Shown here: piece by piece, positions 12,521 to 23,814 of the stretch
How positions within the stretch are numbered: position 1 is the first letter of the stretch
How the letters are laid out: every line of letters starts with the position of its first letter
From: Diphasiastrum complanatum
Lineage: Eukaryota > Streptophyta > Lycopodiopsida > Lycopodiales > Lycopodiaceae
Direction of reading: 5' to 3'
Assembly (NCBI GenBank): GCA_029204225.1
Contig: MU832059.1
Span: forward strand, 1 to 64,000
DNA length: 64,000 nt
The notes under the pieces: generated by a model
What the model saw: the letters and a program-made list of their open reading frames with translations, nothing else
The model's database searches: none
Told to the model about the DNA's origin: nothing
Made by a program: the position numbers and the translations under genes

Positions 12521-13226
12521 ATAGATAGAGCACCCAATGACATAGGAAAGCTACTAAATAACACTATGGTACTAGCCAACAAAAGTGACCATGCAAAAGC
12601 ATCAATAGCCCTCTTAATATCCACAATTACCATATGAGGAGCTACACAAAGAGCCATTAAACCACCAATGAAAAAAGCAAGTGCAAATTGAGATATAACA
12701 CTAGCATTTGAGAATCAACTAGGAAAAAGGTCTTTGAAAATAACAAGTGAACTTTGAATGAAACTATCTAGTCAAACCTTCAATAACATGTCTCAAAAGA
12801 CTTTGACATACAAGTAGACAATAATGGCATAGGTGATGAAGAAGAAATAACAAGAGAGGTAGATGTAAATAATCCCGTGAATGGCATATGAAAAGATCGA
12901 ATAAGTGTTCCGTTTGTGATAGACTTCAAAATAATAGACAATGATGAATGAAACGATTATTTAAATATACTAATTAAGAACCACAATCATCGAAAAGCTA
13001 AAGCTATGATGTATTAGGTGTATACGAGGGAATGAATCGAATGGTATCATTTTTAAGTGTGTAGGTATAGAGAGATGAGTAGGCTTTTTGACATAACAAT
13101 AACAAGTACAAAGATAGCTTCCTTACCATCTGCAATGATGTAATGCTATGGCATGTACATTGCTTTTGCAATAACTTGGTGAATTTATGGGTGGTGGGAA
13201 GGTCACCCTCCGAGGACATTCCCTTG
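12521..13226. other. No gene recognised
   Basis: A-rich sequence with no recognised feature. Confidence 0.4.
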
Positions 13227-13276
13227 GGGAAGGGCCTTTGGCCGAGGGTGGTAGCCCGAGGCGGAAGGCCCTTCCC
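13227..13276. repeat. GC-rich inverted repeat
   Basis: GGGAAGGGCCT (13227-13237) and AGGCCCTTCCC (13266-13276) are exact reverse complements, 28 bp apart, in a GC-rich island inside AT-rich DNA. Confidence 0.8.
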
Positions 13277-13778
13277 ATGGCGGAATGGTCGAGGAGGTAA
13301 CTTTCCGTAGCGTGAAAACAAATTTTTACTTTATTATTTTCTTCCTTTTTTTTGTCATAAGTTTTTTTTAACATGTACCTTCCGCATCCTGAAAGGTGCA
13401 TATGAAAAAATTGAAAAAAGAAAAACGAAAGAAAGGAAACTAGGCGCACAGATTTCACTGTTGGAGGCGCCTTGTTTTTCTTCATGAAAAAGCAAAACAT
13501 GATTTTACGACTAGCGAAAAATTCATCAGAGAGAATGCTTTTGTACATTCAAGCTATAAAAGATTTTCGTATTTGTTATTATGGTGGCTCAAATATTGCA
13601 GAACATAAGCTCTTATCAGCATATGCATATGCAGATTAGGTTGGAGACATTGACATAAAAAATTCGACATGAGAATGTGTTTTTTTCTTAATAACGAATC
13701 AATTTTTTAAAACGCTAGAAAATAGACAAGATCAGAGAATGTGTCAACATGTCATGCAGCCATATGGCTGAGACAATT

Positions 13779-14103
13779 GTTGGAGTTAATCTTACTCATA
13801 CTCATCCTAACTACCCTCCAATTCACTCATGTAAGTCACTCTCTCATTACGAGTATCAGTAACGGAGAAATACATGGCTGTCTCAGACGCCTAATCTTTC
13901 AGCATTTCTTTATGGTTGTCTGCGACACCTACCTTGATATTCAATAACTATACATATCAGAACTGCTCTATCATTCCGTTCTCGAAGTAATCCAGATCCT
14001 ATATCGTTTTCACTGTCTTTATTTAGTGGGACGACGACCTACATTTTTGCTGCGGCCTAGACTTCATCCGTGTTCTATTGTCCCATTAATTTGGTATCAG
14101 AGC
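13779..14103 (+). repeat. Old LTR remnant with primer-binding site
   Basis: The segment starts TGTTGGAGTTAATC (13779) and is followed at 14092-14103 by TGGTATCAGAGC, the initiator-tRNA-Met primer site. Its 3' part (pyrimidine-rich, ending TCCCATTAAT) resembles the end of LTR C near 21389. No gag follows, so this is a stranded 5' end of a Copia-type element. Confidence 0.55.
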
Positions 14104-14759
14104 ATAAAGCCACACCAACAACAATTACTATATGATATTGATTTATCTCAAAGGGCTCCAACAATAGTTTCACGTGACAATCAAAGCTATGTAACACTTA
14201 GCACTCAATTCTAGATTCCACTAAAGGATCAAGCATGTAGAAATAAAATTTCATGTCAAAATGCAAATAAGCTAGATAAAAAATAAGATAGATACCAATC
14301 GAAATGAGTTGGGGTCAAAATTAGGATTTCATCCAATATAAATAAAAATCGGTCAACATTACTTTCAATCAATTTTTCTAATAAGATCTTTTAGCACTAA
14401 TTGATCACGGGCCACCATTAGAAGATAGTCTAGGATTAAACCATCTTGTAATTACTAGATTAAGATTAGTAGCAATAAGATATATAGAGATAGAGACTTA
14501 GAAATTAGTATAATCGAACATAGAGAGCTAAGATGTGCACACTCTAGAGCGACTAGAGTGATTAAAAGTGTGATGGTAATATAGCATTTTCAACAATGTT
14601 AGACAAGGGAAAAAAAATGAAGGAATATCCTTTTTAGTTGTAGTTGCTTCTAGAAAGCTGAATATGTTCTATGAGACTATGAAAGCAAAAATAAATAAAA
14701 ATCTGGTTTTTTATTCCTTTTGATCAAAAACTGCAACTTGATCAAAGTAGGTGTAGTCA
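14104..14759. other. Decayed leader or flank, no gene recognised
   Basis: Sequence after the stranded primer site; no open frame resembles gag. Confidence 0.35.
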
Positions 14760-15459
14760 TTGTGAAAGTACTGTACTTTAGGACCATAAATGGATCTACA
14801 AAAGATCCACAAGAGTGATTGGATGCTTGCTTAACAATCTATCAAAAAACTAGACACAAAAAAGTTGATCTAGATTGGCAATTTGACAAACAACAAGCAT
14901 TAACAATCAAAAGCATTGATAAACATTGAAATCCGAGCTCACACGTGTGTACTACAGGCTGTAGTACGGCCTTCAACATGAGAAACAAGTAGAAATTGAT
15001 TTGGTTTCATTTGGATCACAAAAACTCAATGTACATAGTGAACTACCTTGAGATTGCCAATGAGCTCCAAAATTTTTCTATCTTCTCACTATGGAGAGAG
15101 AGAATACATAGCAAATTCGACTTCCTTCTTGAAGTTAAGTGGATTTCCAGCACGTAATAAGGAAGTTAACTCACTCTCCTCGACCTAAAATGAAACCCTA
15201 GTCTATTTCCTAGAGTTATGCTTGGTAGGTAGCTAGTTGGTCAAATTTTCACCTTAAACTTAGGTGTAGGTCCTATAAAGTAGGGATGACCACCAAATAG
15301 ACATGACCAACTCTCTTGACTTGACCTAACCTACATTAGGATGGGTTTCCCATGTGGCATCATGGCCTCACATGTGTGGGACCCACTTGTGTACACAATT
15401 TACACTATTCTACATGGTTTTTGATCGAGCTAGATTTGCCAATTTTTGGCAATTCTCCA
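14760..15459 (-). repeat. 3' LTR of Copia element H
   Basis: The right edge is set by AATTCTCCA at 15459 next to a polypurine tract, so the LTR begins TGGAGAATTGCC on the minus strand. The left edge, near 14760-14780, is not certain. It holds the palindrome CACACGTGTG (14940-14949) beside GTACTACAGGCTGTAGTACGG. Part of it (14802-14825) recurs near 57528-57551. Confidence 0.65.
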
Positions 15460-15461
15460 AA

Positions 15462-15470
15462 CTCCTCCTC
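15462..15470 (-). other. Polypurine tract of element H
   Basis: GAGGAGGAG on the minus strand lies directly inside the LTR edge, the plus-strand primer position. The same GAGGAGGAG precedes the 3' LTR of element A. Confidence 0.75.
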
Positions 15471-15830
15471 AAATATAGCTTGATCTATTTACAACTCTCT
15501 TGATAGATGAATGAAAGCTTTTAGAAGTGTTTAAAAAATCTAGCTACAAACAAGGAACTTTTGAGACTCCAATAGAGAATGATGTCCATGAAGGATCTTT
15601 CACCACCTCTTAAAGGATCCCTTACAAGATGTTCCACAAATGTGTCTATATACATGTAACACACTTCAAAAACTATACATCATGCCAAGCCATGGCTCCA
15701 TCTTGATACTCAAGATTTTTCTTGGAGTCCTCGGGTCTTGAGCTTGATCCTCCACTTGACTTGACTCCAAAACATCAATGAATTGAATAATGTGTTGATC
15801 CAAAAGTGCTTCTTCAAGTTTACAAATCTT
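15471..15830 (-). other. Decayed 3' interior of element H
   Basis: This is where RT and RNase H would be expected, but only stop-riddled frames are present. No RT or RNase H motif was found. Confidence 0.4.
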
Positions 15831-16121
15831 TCACTTTTGAAAGATCACATTTTTATCATTGACAAATTCTTTGGTTGAAAACAAGTAGATTCTACAATCT
15901 CTACTTGAAGAGCAAAACACTACCATTATTCCTATCTTTGAAATAGGATAATCTTTGGTCCTTACATTGGAATGATCATGCACAAAGCATGTGGACACAA
16001 AGATTTTCAAAGCAAATGATGTTTCATCTTTTATGACTCTATTCAAACTATTACAAAAATAGTTATCCAATGAAATTGCTTTATTAACAACAAATGTAGA
16101 TTTCAAAGCATCCCATTTCAT
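15831..16121 (-). pseudogene. Copia integrase C-terminal region, degenerate
   Basis: The frame reads LKIFVSTCFVHDHSNVRTKDYPISKIG and then RIYLFSTKEFVNDKNVIFQK. This follows the order FG-CYVH-R-K-G---GYR---FS-RDVIF of the Copia integrase C-terminal region, but most key residues have changed. It overlaps the preceding frame by a few bases and joins it out of phase. Confidence 0.55.
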
Positions 16122-16915
16122 TTCTCGTCATAAAAAGTAATAAACACCATGGATCTTAAAGATAAGAAACAAGTCACCTCATGTCTACTACTACTTTCCA
16201 AAAAGTATTCAAAGATAGTAGACTCTCCAATGCTCACCACCCTTGCAAGATGCACACTTGAATGGACAATTTGCATGCAATTTGATGACTCGGCCATTGT
16301 CATTGAGAACTCCCTTGGAACTCTCATGTTTTGAGGCTGATCCTCAAGATCTTCCTCCTTTTGATGCTCCTCCTCAATGCAAGCAAGATCACACTTTGCC
16401 AAGATCTCCTCTTGAGTGATCTCCTCCTTTGCCAAGCTCATTCTTTCAAAAGCAACATTAGCTTCCAACTTAAACAATCTTCCATGTTTAAATCCCTTTG
16501 CAATGCAAACATCATTTTTCAAGATGAAGCAAACACCATGCTTAAAGTGGACATCCAAACCACTTTCTAAGAGTAGACCAACACTAAGCATATTCTTGGT
16601 GATTGATGGTACATAAAGAACATTTTCTAGATCCATGCATTTTGAGGATTTTAGACACAAAGAGATGGTGCCAACACCATCTATCCTACACTCTTCATCA
16701 TTTGCAATAAAGACAAACTTTTTAGCAGCATTGAAAGAGTGTAAGGTTGAGAAAAAGTCCTTTTCACAAAACATGTGGGAGCTAGCCCCACTGTCGATCC
16801 ACCAATTGTCTCTTGAATTGCCATTGCTTGTTGGTGAGGATGTAAATGCCATAAAAAATACATCTACTTCATCCTCCTCCTCCTTTGCAAGGTTTCCTTG
16901 TTTGTCCTCCTCCAC
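16118..16915 (-). pseudogene. Copia protease fused to non-contiguous pol pieces
   Basis: About the first third (after KEEEDEVDVF) is a Copia aspartic protease with the catalytic motif WWIDSGASSHM (DSGA codons at 16784-16795), then VLYVPSITKNMLSVG and HGRLFKLEA, the usual run into the integrase zinc region. Instead of the zinc finger and core, the frame passes into EEEHQKEEDLEDQPQ, which resembles the linker between integrase and RT. It ends in sequence I cannot place. The frame is open for 265 codons across these joins, so the deletions are in phase. The result cannot be an active polyprotein; it would at most mature a gag supplied from elsewhere. Confidence 0.75.
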
Positions 16916-17299
16916 TTGTGCTCTTAACCTCTTGTAGCATTCAGATGCATAATGCCCCTTCCTTCCACAAAAGAAGCATTTTTGCTTTGACTTGTCCTTT
17001 GAGCTTGATGCATCATCCTCTTATTTGGCCTCCTTTGGATGCGTCTTCTTTCCATTGGTCTTCTTTTTGCCCTTGAATGAGAAATTGGCTTTCTCATCAC
17101 CATTCTGCAACGACAAGGAACTCATCCTAGATTTTGCATGGAGCATCCTACACTCTTCAGCCACTAATACACTGTGAAGTTTTTCTATAGTTGGCAAAGT
17201 GTCTTGGATGACAAAACTTTGGACCAAATTTGCAAAGTCATCGTCATCTCCTAGACCATTAAGGACAATGTATACAAGCTTCTTCTTAACCAAATCCAT
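16916..17299 (-). pseudogene. Copia gag, N-terminally truncated, one stop
   Basis: Only the end of the gag capsid region is present, starting abruptly at about 17299 (LNGLGDDDDFANLVQSF, then LVAEECRML). It resembles the same part of gag in element A (LNGLSFEFDNLVQGYAI). A Lys-rich stretch follows, then an in-frame TAA after KKTHPKEAK (about 17021), then an intact zinc knuckle CFFCGRKGHYASEC (C-x2-C-x4-H-x4-C) at about 16935-16976. Gag binds RNA through the knuckle. Half of the capsid domain, the leader and the 5' LTR are missing. Confidence 0.8.
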
Positions 17300-17792
17300 A
17301 CCAAACCGTTCTACCTACCTAGATCTGTCATCCACTTTAGTATCCACCAGACTCTGTCTGCAACATACTTATTCGATCTGCTTCTAAAAACAGTTAGGCC
17401 ACAATCTCATTCTAAAACCTGTTGCCCCACAATCTGCAACCTCTTGTTCATAAAAACCCTACTAGGCAGCTAAATGCTCACAAATACCACAATACTTACC
17501 ACTACATTATAATTCCTCAGTCTTACCACTGATATATGAAGCAAGACAGACAATACTCTAATCAACATCACCAAGAAATGCTCCAACACAAATATTTTCT
17601 ATCACATTCCTTCCTCTGACAATGCCAACCACCTTCATCTCTCCAAGACTAAACTGCACCTTCCACACTCCTCCATCACCTGACCAAACTACCTAACTAC
17701 TCCATTCTAACAGAACTCCGCGCACCCCTCCTACAACCATCGAGTTTTCTTACTTACCATCGTTCCAATCTTGCCTGAGTTTCCATCGACAG
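17300..17792. other. C-rich, strand-asymmetric DNA
   Basis: The top strand is markedly rich in C and A. No recognised domain in any frame. Confidence 0.4.
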
Positions 17793-17950
17793 ACCTGCTT
17801 GCAAAGAACTCTGCACATAGCCCTATCTCCGACTGATCCTGCAACAAAAAGACCTGCAAGAAACGTGACCTACAGAAAAAATGACCTACTTGCAAAGAAT
17901 TCTGCACACAGCCCTGCCTCCAACTGATCATGCAACAAAAAAATCTGCAA
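17793..17950. repeat. ~89-bp imperfect duplication
   Basis: The phrase GACCTGCTTGCAAAGAACTC ... GCAACAAAAAGACCTGCAAG (17793-17855) recurs with changes at 17882-17950. Frames on both strands give repetitive peptides that I do not count as genes. Confidence 0.75.
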
Positions 17951-18287
17951 CCTACACTTGCACACACCACTTGCAAACACCAACATCACACGACCTACTC
18001 TCCACTCTACATGCAAACACATCATCACACAACACTTGCAAACAACATCCAGATCCTGCAAACATCCTCAACAGACCTACCACCCTCCAACGTCCTCCAG
18101 ACAACCTGCACACATGATCTGCTTACAAAGACCTCTACAAACAAACCTACTTGTGACTGAACCTGCAAGAGTAAGAAGTATTGGGATTGAACTCCGCCAT
18201 AGTAGTCTGCTAAACACTGATGCGCAACACAAGGCTGATTCTGAACTCCCTACGAGTTCTTGACCGAGCCGAGTGCTCTCCCTGTCC

Positions 18288-18383
18288 TCTGAGGAAGCAA
18301 TCTCGACCGACTCTGAGGAAGCCGTCTCGACCAAGTCTGAGGAAGCTGTCTCGACCGAGTCTGAGGAAGTAATCTCAACTGAG
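18288..18383. repeat. Four tandem 24-bp units
   Basis: Units start with TCTGAGGAAG at 18288, 18312, 18336 and 18360 and include variants of CTCGACCGAG. The period is exactly eight codons, so frames on both strands stay open, giving Ser-Glu-Glu-Ala-type or Val-Glu-Thr-Ala-Ser-type repeats. No spacers of the CRISPR kind are present. Confidence 0.93.
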
Positions 18384-19079
18384 TCTCTTGAACACATTCT
18401 CGACCGGGTCTTTCCTTTCCACGAAATCTGAAACCCTGTCCTACCCTAACCACATTATCTACCCTAACTGTGTCCACTGAATCCTACTCTAACCGAGTCC
18501 TCTAACCTGACTCCTCCTCTGACATAAACTCACTCCTACACAAGACAACACACATGCCCTCCTACACCAGCCCATATACATTACAAAAAATCTATGTCAG
18601 ATCGCAGAAACTGTTATCAGAAAACAAGTTACAACCTCCAAACAACCTGCCACAGACACCTGCAAATGGATCTACCAACAAAACGCCCTGCAGACCTGCA
18701 CAACACTTTGCAAAACAAGCTGCCACAATCCACAATTTGCATGCCTCCACGACCTGCAAACGACAACATCCTACACACGACAAAGCCCTCCAAAGCCCTG
18801 CACAACAAACTACAAAGGAAACGTACCTACACATCAAGCAGAGAGCAGGAGGCCGCCTTTTAAACGAGGGTCACCTAGCAAATTAACAAACCCTAAACCT
18901 TAGCCACATCTTTTACCTCTCTTGGGAAAAGAGGCCCTACCAACACAAAAAACATTTTTGAGTCCCTCCACGCACCTCACCCAAATCTCTCACATTTCGC
19001 CCCCGTCCCCACAAGCTAACTTCAACAGAGCTTTTTACCTCTAACTTCGACCTAGTCAATCACTCGCACTTCACCCAAG
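18384..19079. other. C/A-rich DNA with scattered short repeats
   Basis: Many ACCTGCAAAC- and CCTGCACAAC-like words on the top strand. No domain is recognisable in the open frames. Confidence 0.4.
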
Positions 19080-19380
19080 TTACTCACATACCACTTCGAT
19101 CGAGTCTTTAAAGAGAAACTTTGACCGACTCTATCTTTACAATTTCGACCAAACCCTCCATACCAAAAAACTCGACCGACAGACCCTTACCAAAATCTCG
19201 ACCGACTGCGCCCTCTTTCAAAACTCGACCGGATAACCAGCCTCACTCCATCTCGACCGAATAGCCAGCTTCACTCCATCTCGACCGGATACAAGCCACA
19301 CTCCATCTCGACTGGACCCTACATTTCAAATCTTGACCGACTATTTTCCATTCACATCTCGACCGGACCGACTTAATTTT
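19080..19380. repeat. Dispersed TCGACCGA repeat cluster
   Basis: CTCGACCG(A/G) or close variants occur about ten times at irregular 20-40 bp spacing, continuing the motif of the 24-bp units at 18.3 kb. Confidence 0.8.
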
Positions 19381-19770
19381 TTGACACCCTTCGAAATTCT
19401 TTGACTCAGTTCAGTTTTTTGACCCAGTTCATTTTTTCGATACCATACATTTTCGATATCACCTTTTTCGATACACCCATTTTTGATATCACATTTTTTT
19501 CGATCCACATAATTTTTCGATGCCATACATTTTCGATACCTCATTTTTTTCGATCCACATAATTTTTCAATACCATACATGTTTGATACCACCTTTTTTG
19601 ATACACCCATTTTTGATACCACCTTTTTTTTTTTTCGATCCACATAATTTTTGATACCTTTCATTTTTGATACCGTTTTTCGACACATCCATTTTTTTGA
19701 TACAACGTTTTTCTACACATCCCTTTTGCGATACCCCATTTTTTGATCCACATCACTTTTCGACCCACTC
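19381..19770. repeat. T-rich tandem array with TTTTTCGATAC units
   Basis: Units of about 18-22 bp read TTTTTCGATACCATACAT, TTTTTCGATCCACATAAT or variants. They are arranged in a looser higher-order pattern of roughly 60-70 bp. LTR C begins at 19850, shortly after the array. Confidence 0.85.
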
Positions 19771-19849
19771 CAATTTTTTCCAAAAAAAAAAAAAGCTAAA
19801 GCTTATCAACGCTCAACTTTGTTTTTTTTTTAATACCCCGATTACCCAT

Positions 19850-21389
19850 TGTTGGAAATTAAGCCCACATTTGTCTCCTTGGTGAATAACTATTTCTATT
19901 TCATGATTATTCCTGCATGTTTATTGATTGTTGATCTAGGGTCAGGTGAAACCAACTTTGGTTCTACGTCTGCTCATCCGATACCTGCAGGAATCACAAC
20001 TTAGATAGCCAAATTATTTGAAGAACGTCTACAACGGACTTCCGACTGATCTCCAGCAAAAGTAACCAAATCCTATTGTAATTTCAAGAGTAGATGTTAA
20101 GTTCAATTATTTGAAGTCATTGAAGACTTGGCCACCTTCAAGGACTTCCAAGAACTAGCATTTAGAACAAGTCTGTAGATTTACATTTCTTTTTCAATAG
20201 TTTGCAGAAAATACACTAAGTGTCACAACAGTTTGCAGAAATACTCTAAGTGTCACTACAGTCTGCAGAAATGAACTATCTTTTACACAGTGTCGACTTT
20301 TCTTGAAAAGCGACAATGTCGGCTTTGCCCAAAAAAGTGACACATTAGCATAGTTCACAAATTTAACTTTTTGCGACAATGTCGGCTTTTTCGCATTTCC
20401 TCGAAATGCGACAGTGTCGGCTTTTTTTTCAAAAAGCGACACTTGTCTTAAATTTCTTCCTTTTAACTATTTTGAAGAAGTTAACTTGTTTTAGGGCACT
20501 GTCGACTTTTTAAAAGATAGTGTCGCCTTTTTGAGGGCACTGTCAGTTTTTTCGCAAAATCTTGAAGAGAGAGAAAACTCGATAGTCGTCTATTTTCAAC
20601 GAGGAACATTCTAGGCACCCCAGAATTTGCGAAGTGAGAGAATTTGCGACGTCCTTGTCTGCATCAACATTCCCTGATTTGTTGACCGTATATACTATGT
20701 ATAGTTGTCACAAAAGCCAAATACTTCCAAGTACAATGACTTATCTAATTAAGTGACAAACATTTACTATAATTAATACATGGATGAATAGTATAAATGG
20801 ATCATCCAGACACACTCTATGTGATGCTCCGTCCATGAGACATATGATTTGAGCCTTCCAATTATGCCGTCATTCTGGTTGTAATTGCTATTTTATTGTG
20901 CTTCAGTGTAATATAGTAGCAACACACTTTTCTATTTGTGTATCACATAGATGAATGCTTGTTGTGATTGAATGCACTTTATCGCTGTTTGATCGCGCTT
21001 GTTTACTCACTCTGATCAGAATACAGACATCTACGACTCCTTCACTTCTGATCAAACGATGGCTGTCTTTGACGCTTAAGGAACTCGCGATATCATACTG
21101 CTCTTCCATCTATTCCAGAACTAAACTTTATATTGAATCTGATTTCCAGTAATACCACACGTAAACCATTTCTAATCTCTTCGGTGGACTGTACTCTCGT
21201 TCTTGTGAGTATGAACTAATTTTTAAGAGCCTGTTAGGCAACTAGAACACTTAAGGCTGTGATCATACTTAGCATAAGCTTTATATTAGATTGGTTTCAC
21301 ATCTAGCAGCTGATTGTAACGGGAGAGCTGTTCCACAATATTCCTGCACTCTTCTCCGTTCGCGTTCTTCGCACTCCCTTGCCCCATCA
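19850..21389 (+). repeat. 5' LTR of Copia element C
   Basis: The LTR begins TGTTGGAAATTAAG at 19850 and ends CCCCATCA at 21389, followed after 3 bp by a primer site. Its length is about 1540 bp. Most of it, from roughly 20210 to 21389, recurs in reverse orientation at 42126-43052 plus 54835-55115, which fixes its 3' end exactly (reverse copy starts TGATGGGGCAAGG at 42126). The first ~350 bp are not found in the reverse copy. Confidence 0.85.
20280..20545. repeat. Hairpin-rich TGTCGGCTTTTT array inside LTR C
   Basis: Units such as GCGACAATGTCGGCTTTTT and AAAAAGCGACACT alternate in both orientations. They form several short perfect stems, for example CGCATTT ... AAATGCG around 20390-20408. The same array is present, inverted, in the reverse LTR C copy (43030-43052 and 54835-55030). 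Confidence 0.8.
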
Positions 21390-21392
21390 GAT

Positions 21393-21404
21393 TGGTATCA
21401 GAAC
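21393..21404 (+). promoter_or_regulatory. Primer-binding site of element C
   Basis: TGGTATCAGAAC lies 3 bp inside the LTR end. It differs by one base from the canonical TGGTATCAGAGC complement of initiator tRNA-Met. Confidence 0.85.
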
Positions 21405-21457
21405 GTAGCTCACATAAATCGAGAGATTAAGTTTGTTCTATTTGTATTACTGTTAAC

Positions 21458-22330
21458 ATGTCTCATATTGGTAACTCGTCGTCATCATCCAACGAGGTTA
21501 GAGTCATTGACAAGTTCAATGGTTCTTACTTATACTCTAGAAGTTAAAGATAGATAGAGATCTTTGGAATGTAGTAGAAGGTACTGACCTGAAACCAGAA
21601 GATGGTGATCAAGCAAAGACATGAAATATCAAAGATCAGAAGGCCTTAGCATGTATCACACTCAATTTGGCCGACTCCCAAATATCCCATGTTACCATAT
21701 GCAAAACCTCTAAGGATGCATTAGATTTGCTATCAAATCTCTATGAGACTCATGATGTAACCACTAGATTACATCTTAGAAGGAAGTTCTTTACTCTTAG
21801 CATGTCTGATTCTACTGCCATCACTTCTCACATCAACATCTTCAATATTTAATGGATCAGTTATCAGCTGTAGGATGTTCTATTCAAGATGATGATGCCA
21901 TTATGACCTTGCTTTTCCAAAGTCGTATGAACTCTTTGTGGTGATGATCTCCACACAACCCGACCTCACTCTTCAAAAGATGATCGGTCATCTTCTTCAA
22001 GAAGAAATGCAGAGAAAGACCAACGACCTGTCTATCAAAGACAAATCCATGGCCCTGTACACCAAGAAGAAAGACTATTCCGAGGGCAAGAATCAAGTGC
22101 AGCAGCAACAACAGAAGCCTCACACTCAAAGTGAACATGGTGGATTGCGCAAGAAGCTTTCCTGCAGATATTGCAAGAGAGCCAGTCACGACATCAAGGA
22201 GTGTCACATCCGCATCTACAATGAGGCAAAGAAACAACAACAGCAGCAGCCAGACTCCAACGTGGCGGAATTCAAGGATCAAGATACACGCTTGTTAATG
22301 GCTTACAGCAGCAACAACGAAGACTGTGAT
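21458..22330 (+). pseudogene. Copia gag of element C, broken
   Basis: The start is ATG 21458 (MSHIGNSSSSSNEVRVIDKF), matching the usual Copia gag opening of a short Ser-rich lead followed by an L/IDxFNGxNY-like motif. The capsid helix region continues at 21640-21850 (DSQISHVTICKTSKDALDLL ... TTRLHLRRKFFTLSM). Stops near 21547 and 21850 and a frameshift near 21900 interrupt it. The C-terminal part is intact from 21938 with a Gln-rich linker and a zinc knuckle CRYCKRASHDIKEC at 22163-22204 (C-x2-C-x4-H-x4-C). Confidence 0.8.
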
Positions 22331-22640
22331 AGCTGGTACCTAGACAATGATGCTACCCAATACATGACCTCTCGCAAGGAATGGTTTACCGAGTATGCAG
22401 CTTAGAATATAGATCAATTTATCTACCTTGGAGATTCAAGCACCATACTCGTGGAAGGCAAAGAAACAGTCAAGATCACTTTCAACAAGGATATTTCTAT
22501 TTATGTCACCAATGTTCTTCACGTACCTCAGTTGTCAAAGGACCCGTTGATGAGGGCTACATTGTTACTTTCTCATCTAAGCAGTGTACAATATTCGATG
22601 AAGATACTACTCTGACTACATGCACTAGAGTCGAAAATCT
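22331..22640 (+). pseudogene. Copia protease of element C with altered active site
   Basis: The frame continues from gag to SWYLDNDATQYMT. The catalytic triad region reads D-N-D-A, where Copia proteases have D-S-G-A or D-T-G-A. Two substitutions next to the catalytic Asp should inactivate it. A stop follows at about 22405. The downstream protease end (VTNVLHVPQLSKD) is present in another frame. Confidence 0.7.
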
Positions 22641-22733
22641 TTAGGCACTCTCTAGTTCAGTTGCATTAGCTAGTATCTCTCATGAAAATGTAAATGATAA
22701 TGCTATTTTATGTGGAATAGTTGATTTGGACAC

Positions 22734-23600
22734 ATGAATACAAGATCACTTTCCTATATGCATTGTAATAATTTAGTTGATGGATTGTATTTTCCTTCTT
22801 CATTAGATAAGAAATCTTTCTTTTGTGAATCATGCATCTACAACAAACACTCTAGAAGCAAGTTTCCCAAATCACATTCCATCAAAACAGAACATGTATT
22901 GGATCTTGTACATAGTGATCTTTGTGGTCCAATGCCAACTCCATCCTTAGGAGATGCAATCTATTTTATCACTTTCAAAGATGATTATTCTAGATGGTCT
23001 ACAATCATGTTCATTAAGCACAAATCTGAAGCCTTTGAATGCTTCAAGAGATTCAAGGCCATGGCTAAGGCACAAACATCTACAAAAGTGAAAGCACTCC
23101 GAATTGATGGTGGCGACAAATACCTCTCTAACGAGATGTTCGACTACATGGTTGAACATGGTATTAGAAGACAGTTCACCACTTCCTATTCACCTCAACA
23201 GAACGAGATTGTAGAAAGGAAGAACCAAACTCTTCTCAACTCAGCCAGATCTATGCTACATCAATAACATCTATCTGCAAAGTTCTAGGCAGAAGCTACT
23301 GCCACAGCCTGTTACTTGCAAAACAGATCCAGCACAAAGTCGTCAACAACAAAACTCCTTATGAAGTTTGGCATGGACACAAGCCTAGTGTCAGCCATTT
23401 AAAAATCTTTGGTTGTATATGTTTTGTTTACATTCTTAAACAACTTAGGAAGAAATTGGATCATAAGACAAATAAATGTATTTTCATTGGCTATCCTGAT
23501 GAACATAAAACTTATAAAGTTCATCATCCATCCACCAATGTAGCATTTGTTTCTAGGGATGTAATATTTCAAGAACATACATACTATGATTTTAAACAGC
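22734..23600 (+). pseudogene. Copia integrase of element C, broken
   Basis: The zinc region is partly retained (CESCIYNKHSRSKFP). The catalytic core follows: VHSDLCGPMPTPSLGDAIYF and FKDDYSRWSTIMF carry the first Asp, LRIDGGDKY the second, and SPQQNEIVERKNQTL the Glu. The reading frame stops at 23267 and resumes in another phase through VSRDVIFQEHTYYDF (about 23550-23585). The core residues survive, but the frame breaks would prevent a full integrase. Confidence 0.8.
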
Positions 23601-23814
23601 CATCGATAAACGATGCTATGTCATTTCATCCTATTTCACATAGCATGGATTCTTTCACCGTTGAAGTTCCTTCTGTAGAACCTGCATCTACAGCTACAGA
23701 ACTTGAGCAGCCAACAGTACCTATCATCATACCAGACCAAGCCAACTCGAGCGGATCTGGAGAAATTCAAGAAGAAGCATCATCGCATCCCGGTCAACCA
23801 AACGTCCACAGATG

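Noticed and set aside
17881..18263. Thr/His/Gln-rich plus-strand frames at 17.9-18.9 kb
   Set aside because: They follow from C/A-rich repetitive composition; several phases are open at once.
18288..18383. Regular 24-bp repeats considered as a CRISPR array
   Set aside because: The units are directly tandem without unique spacers, and the window is clearly eukaryotic.
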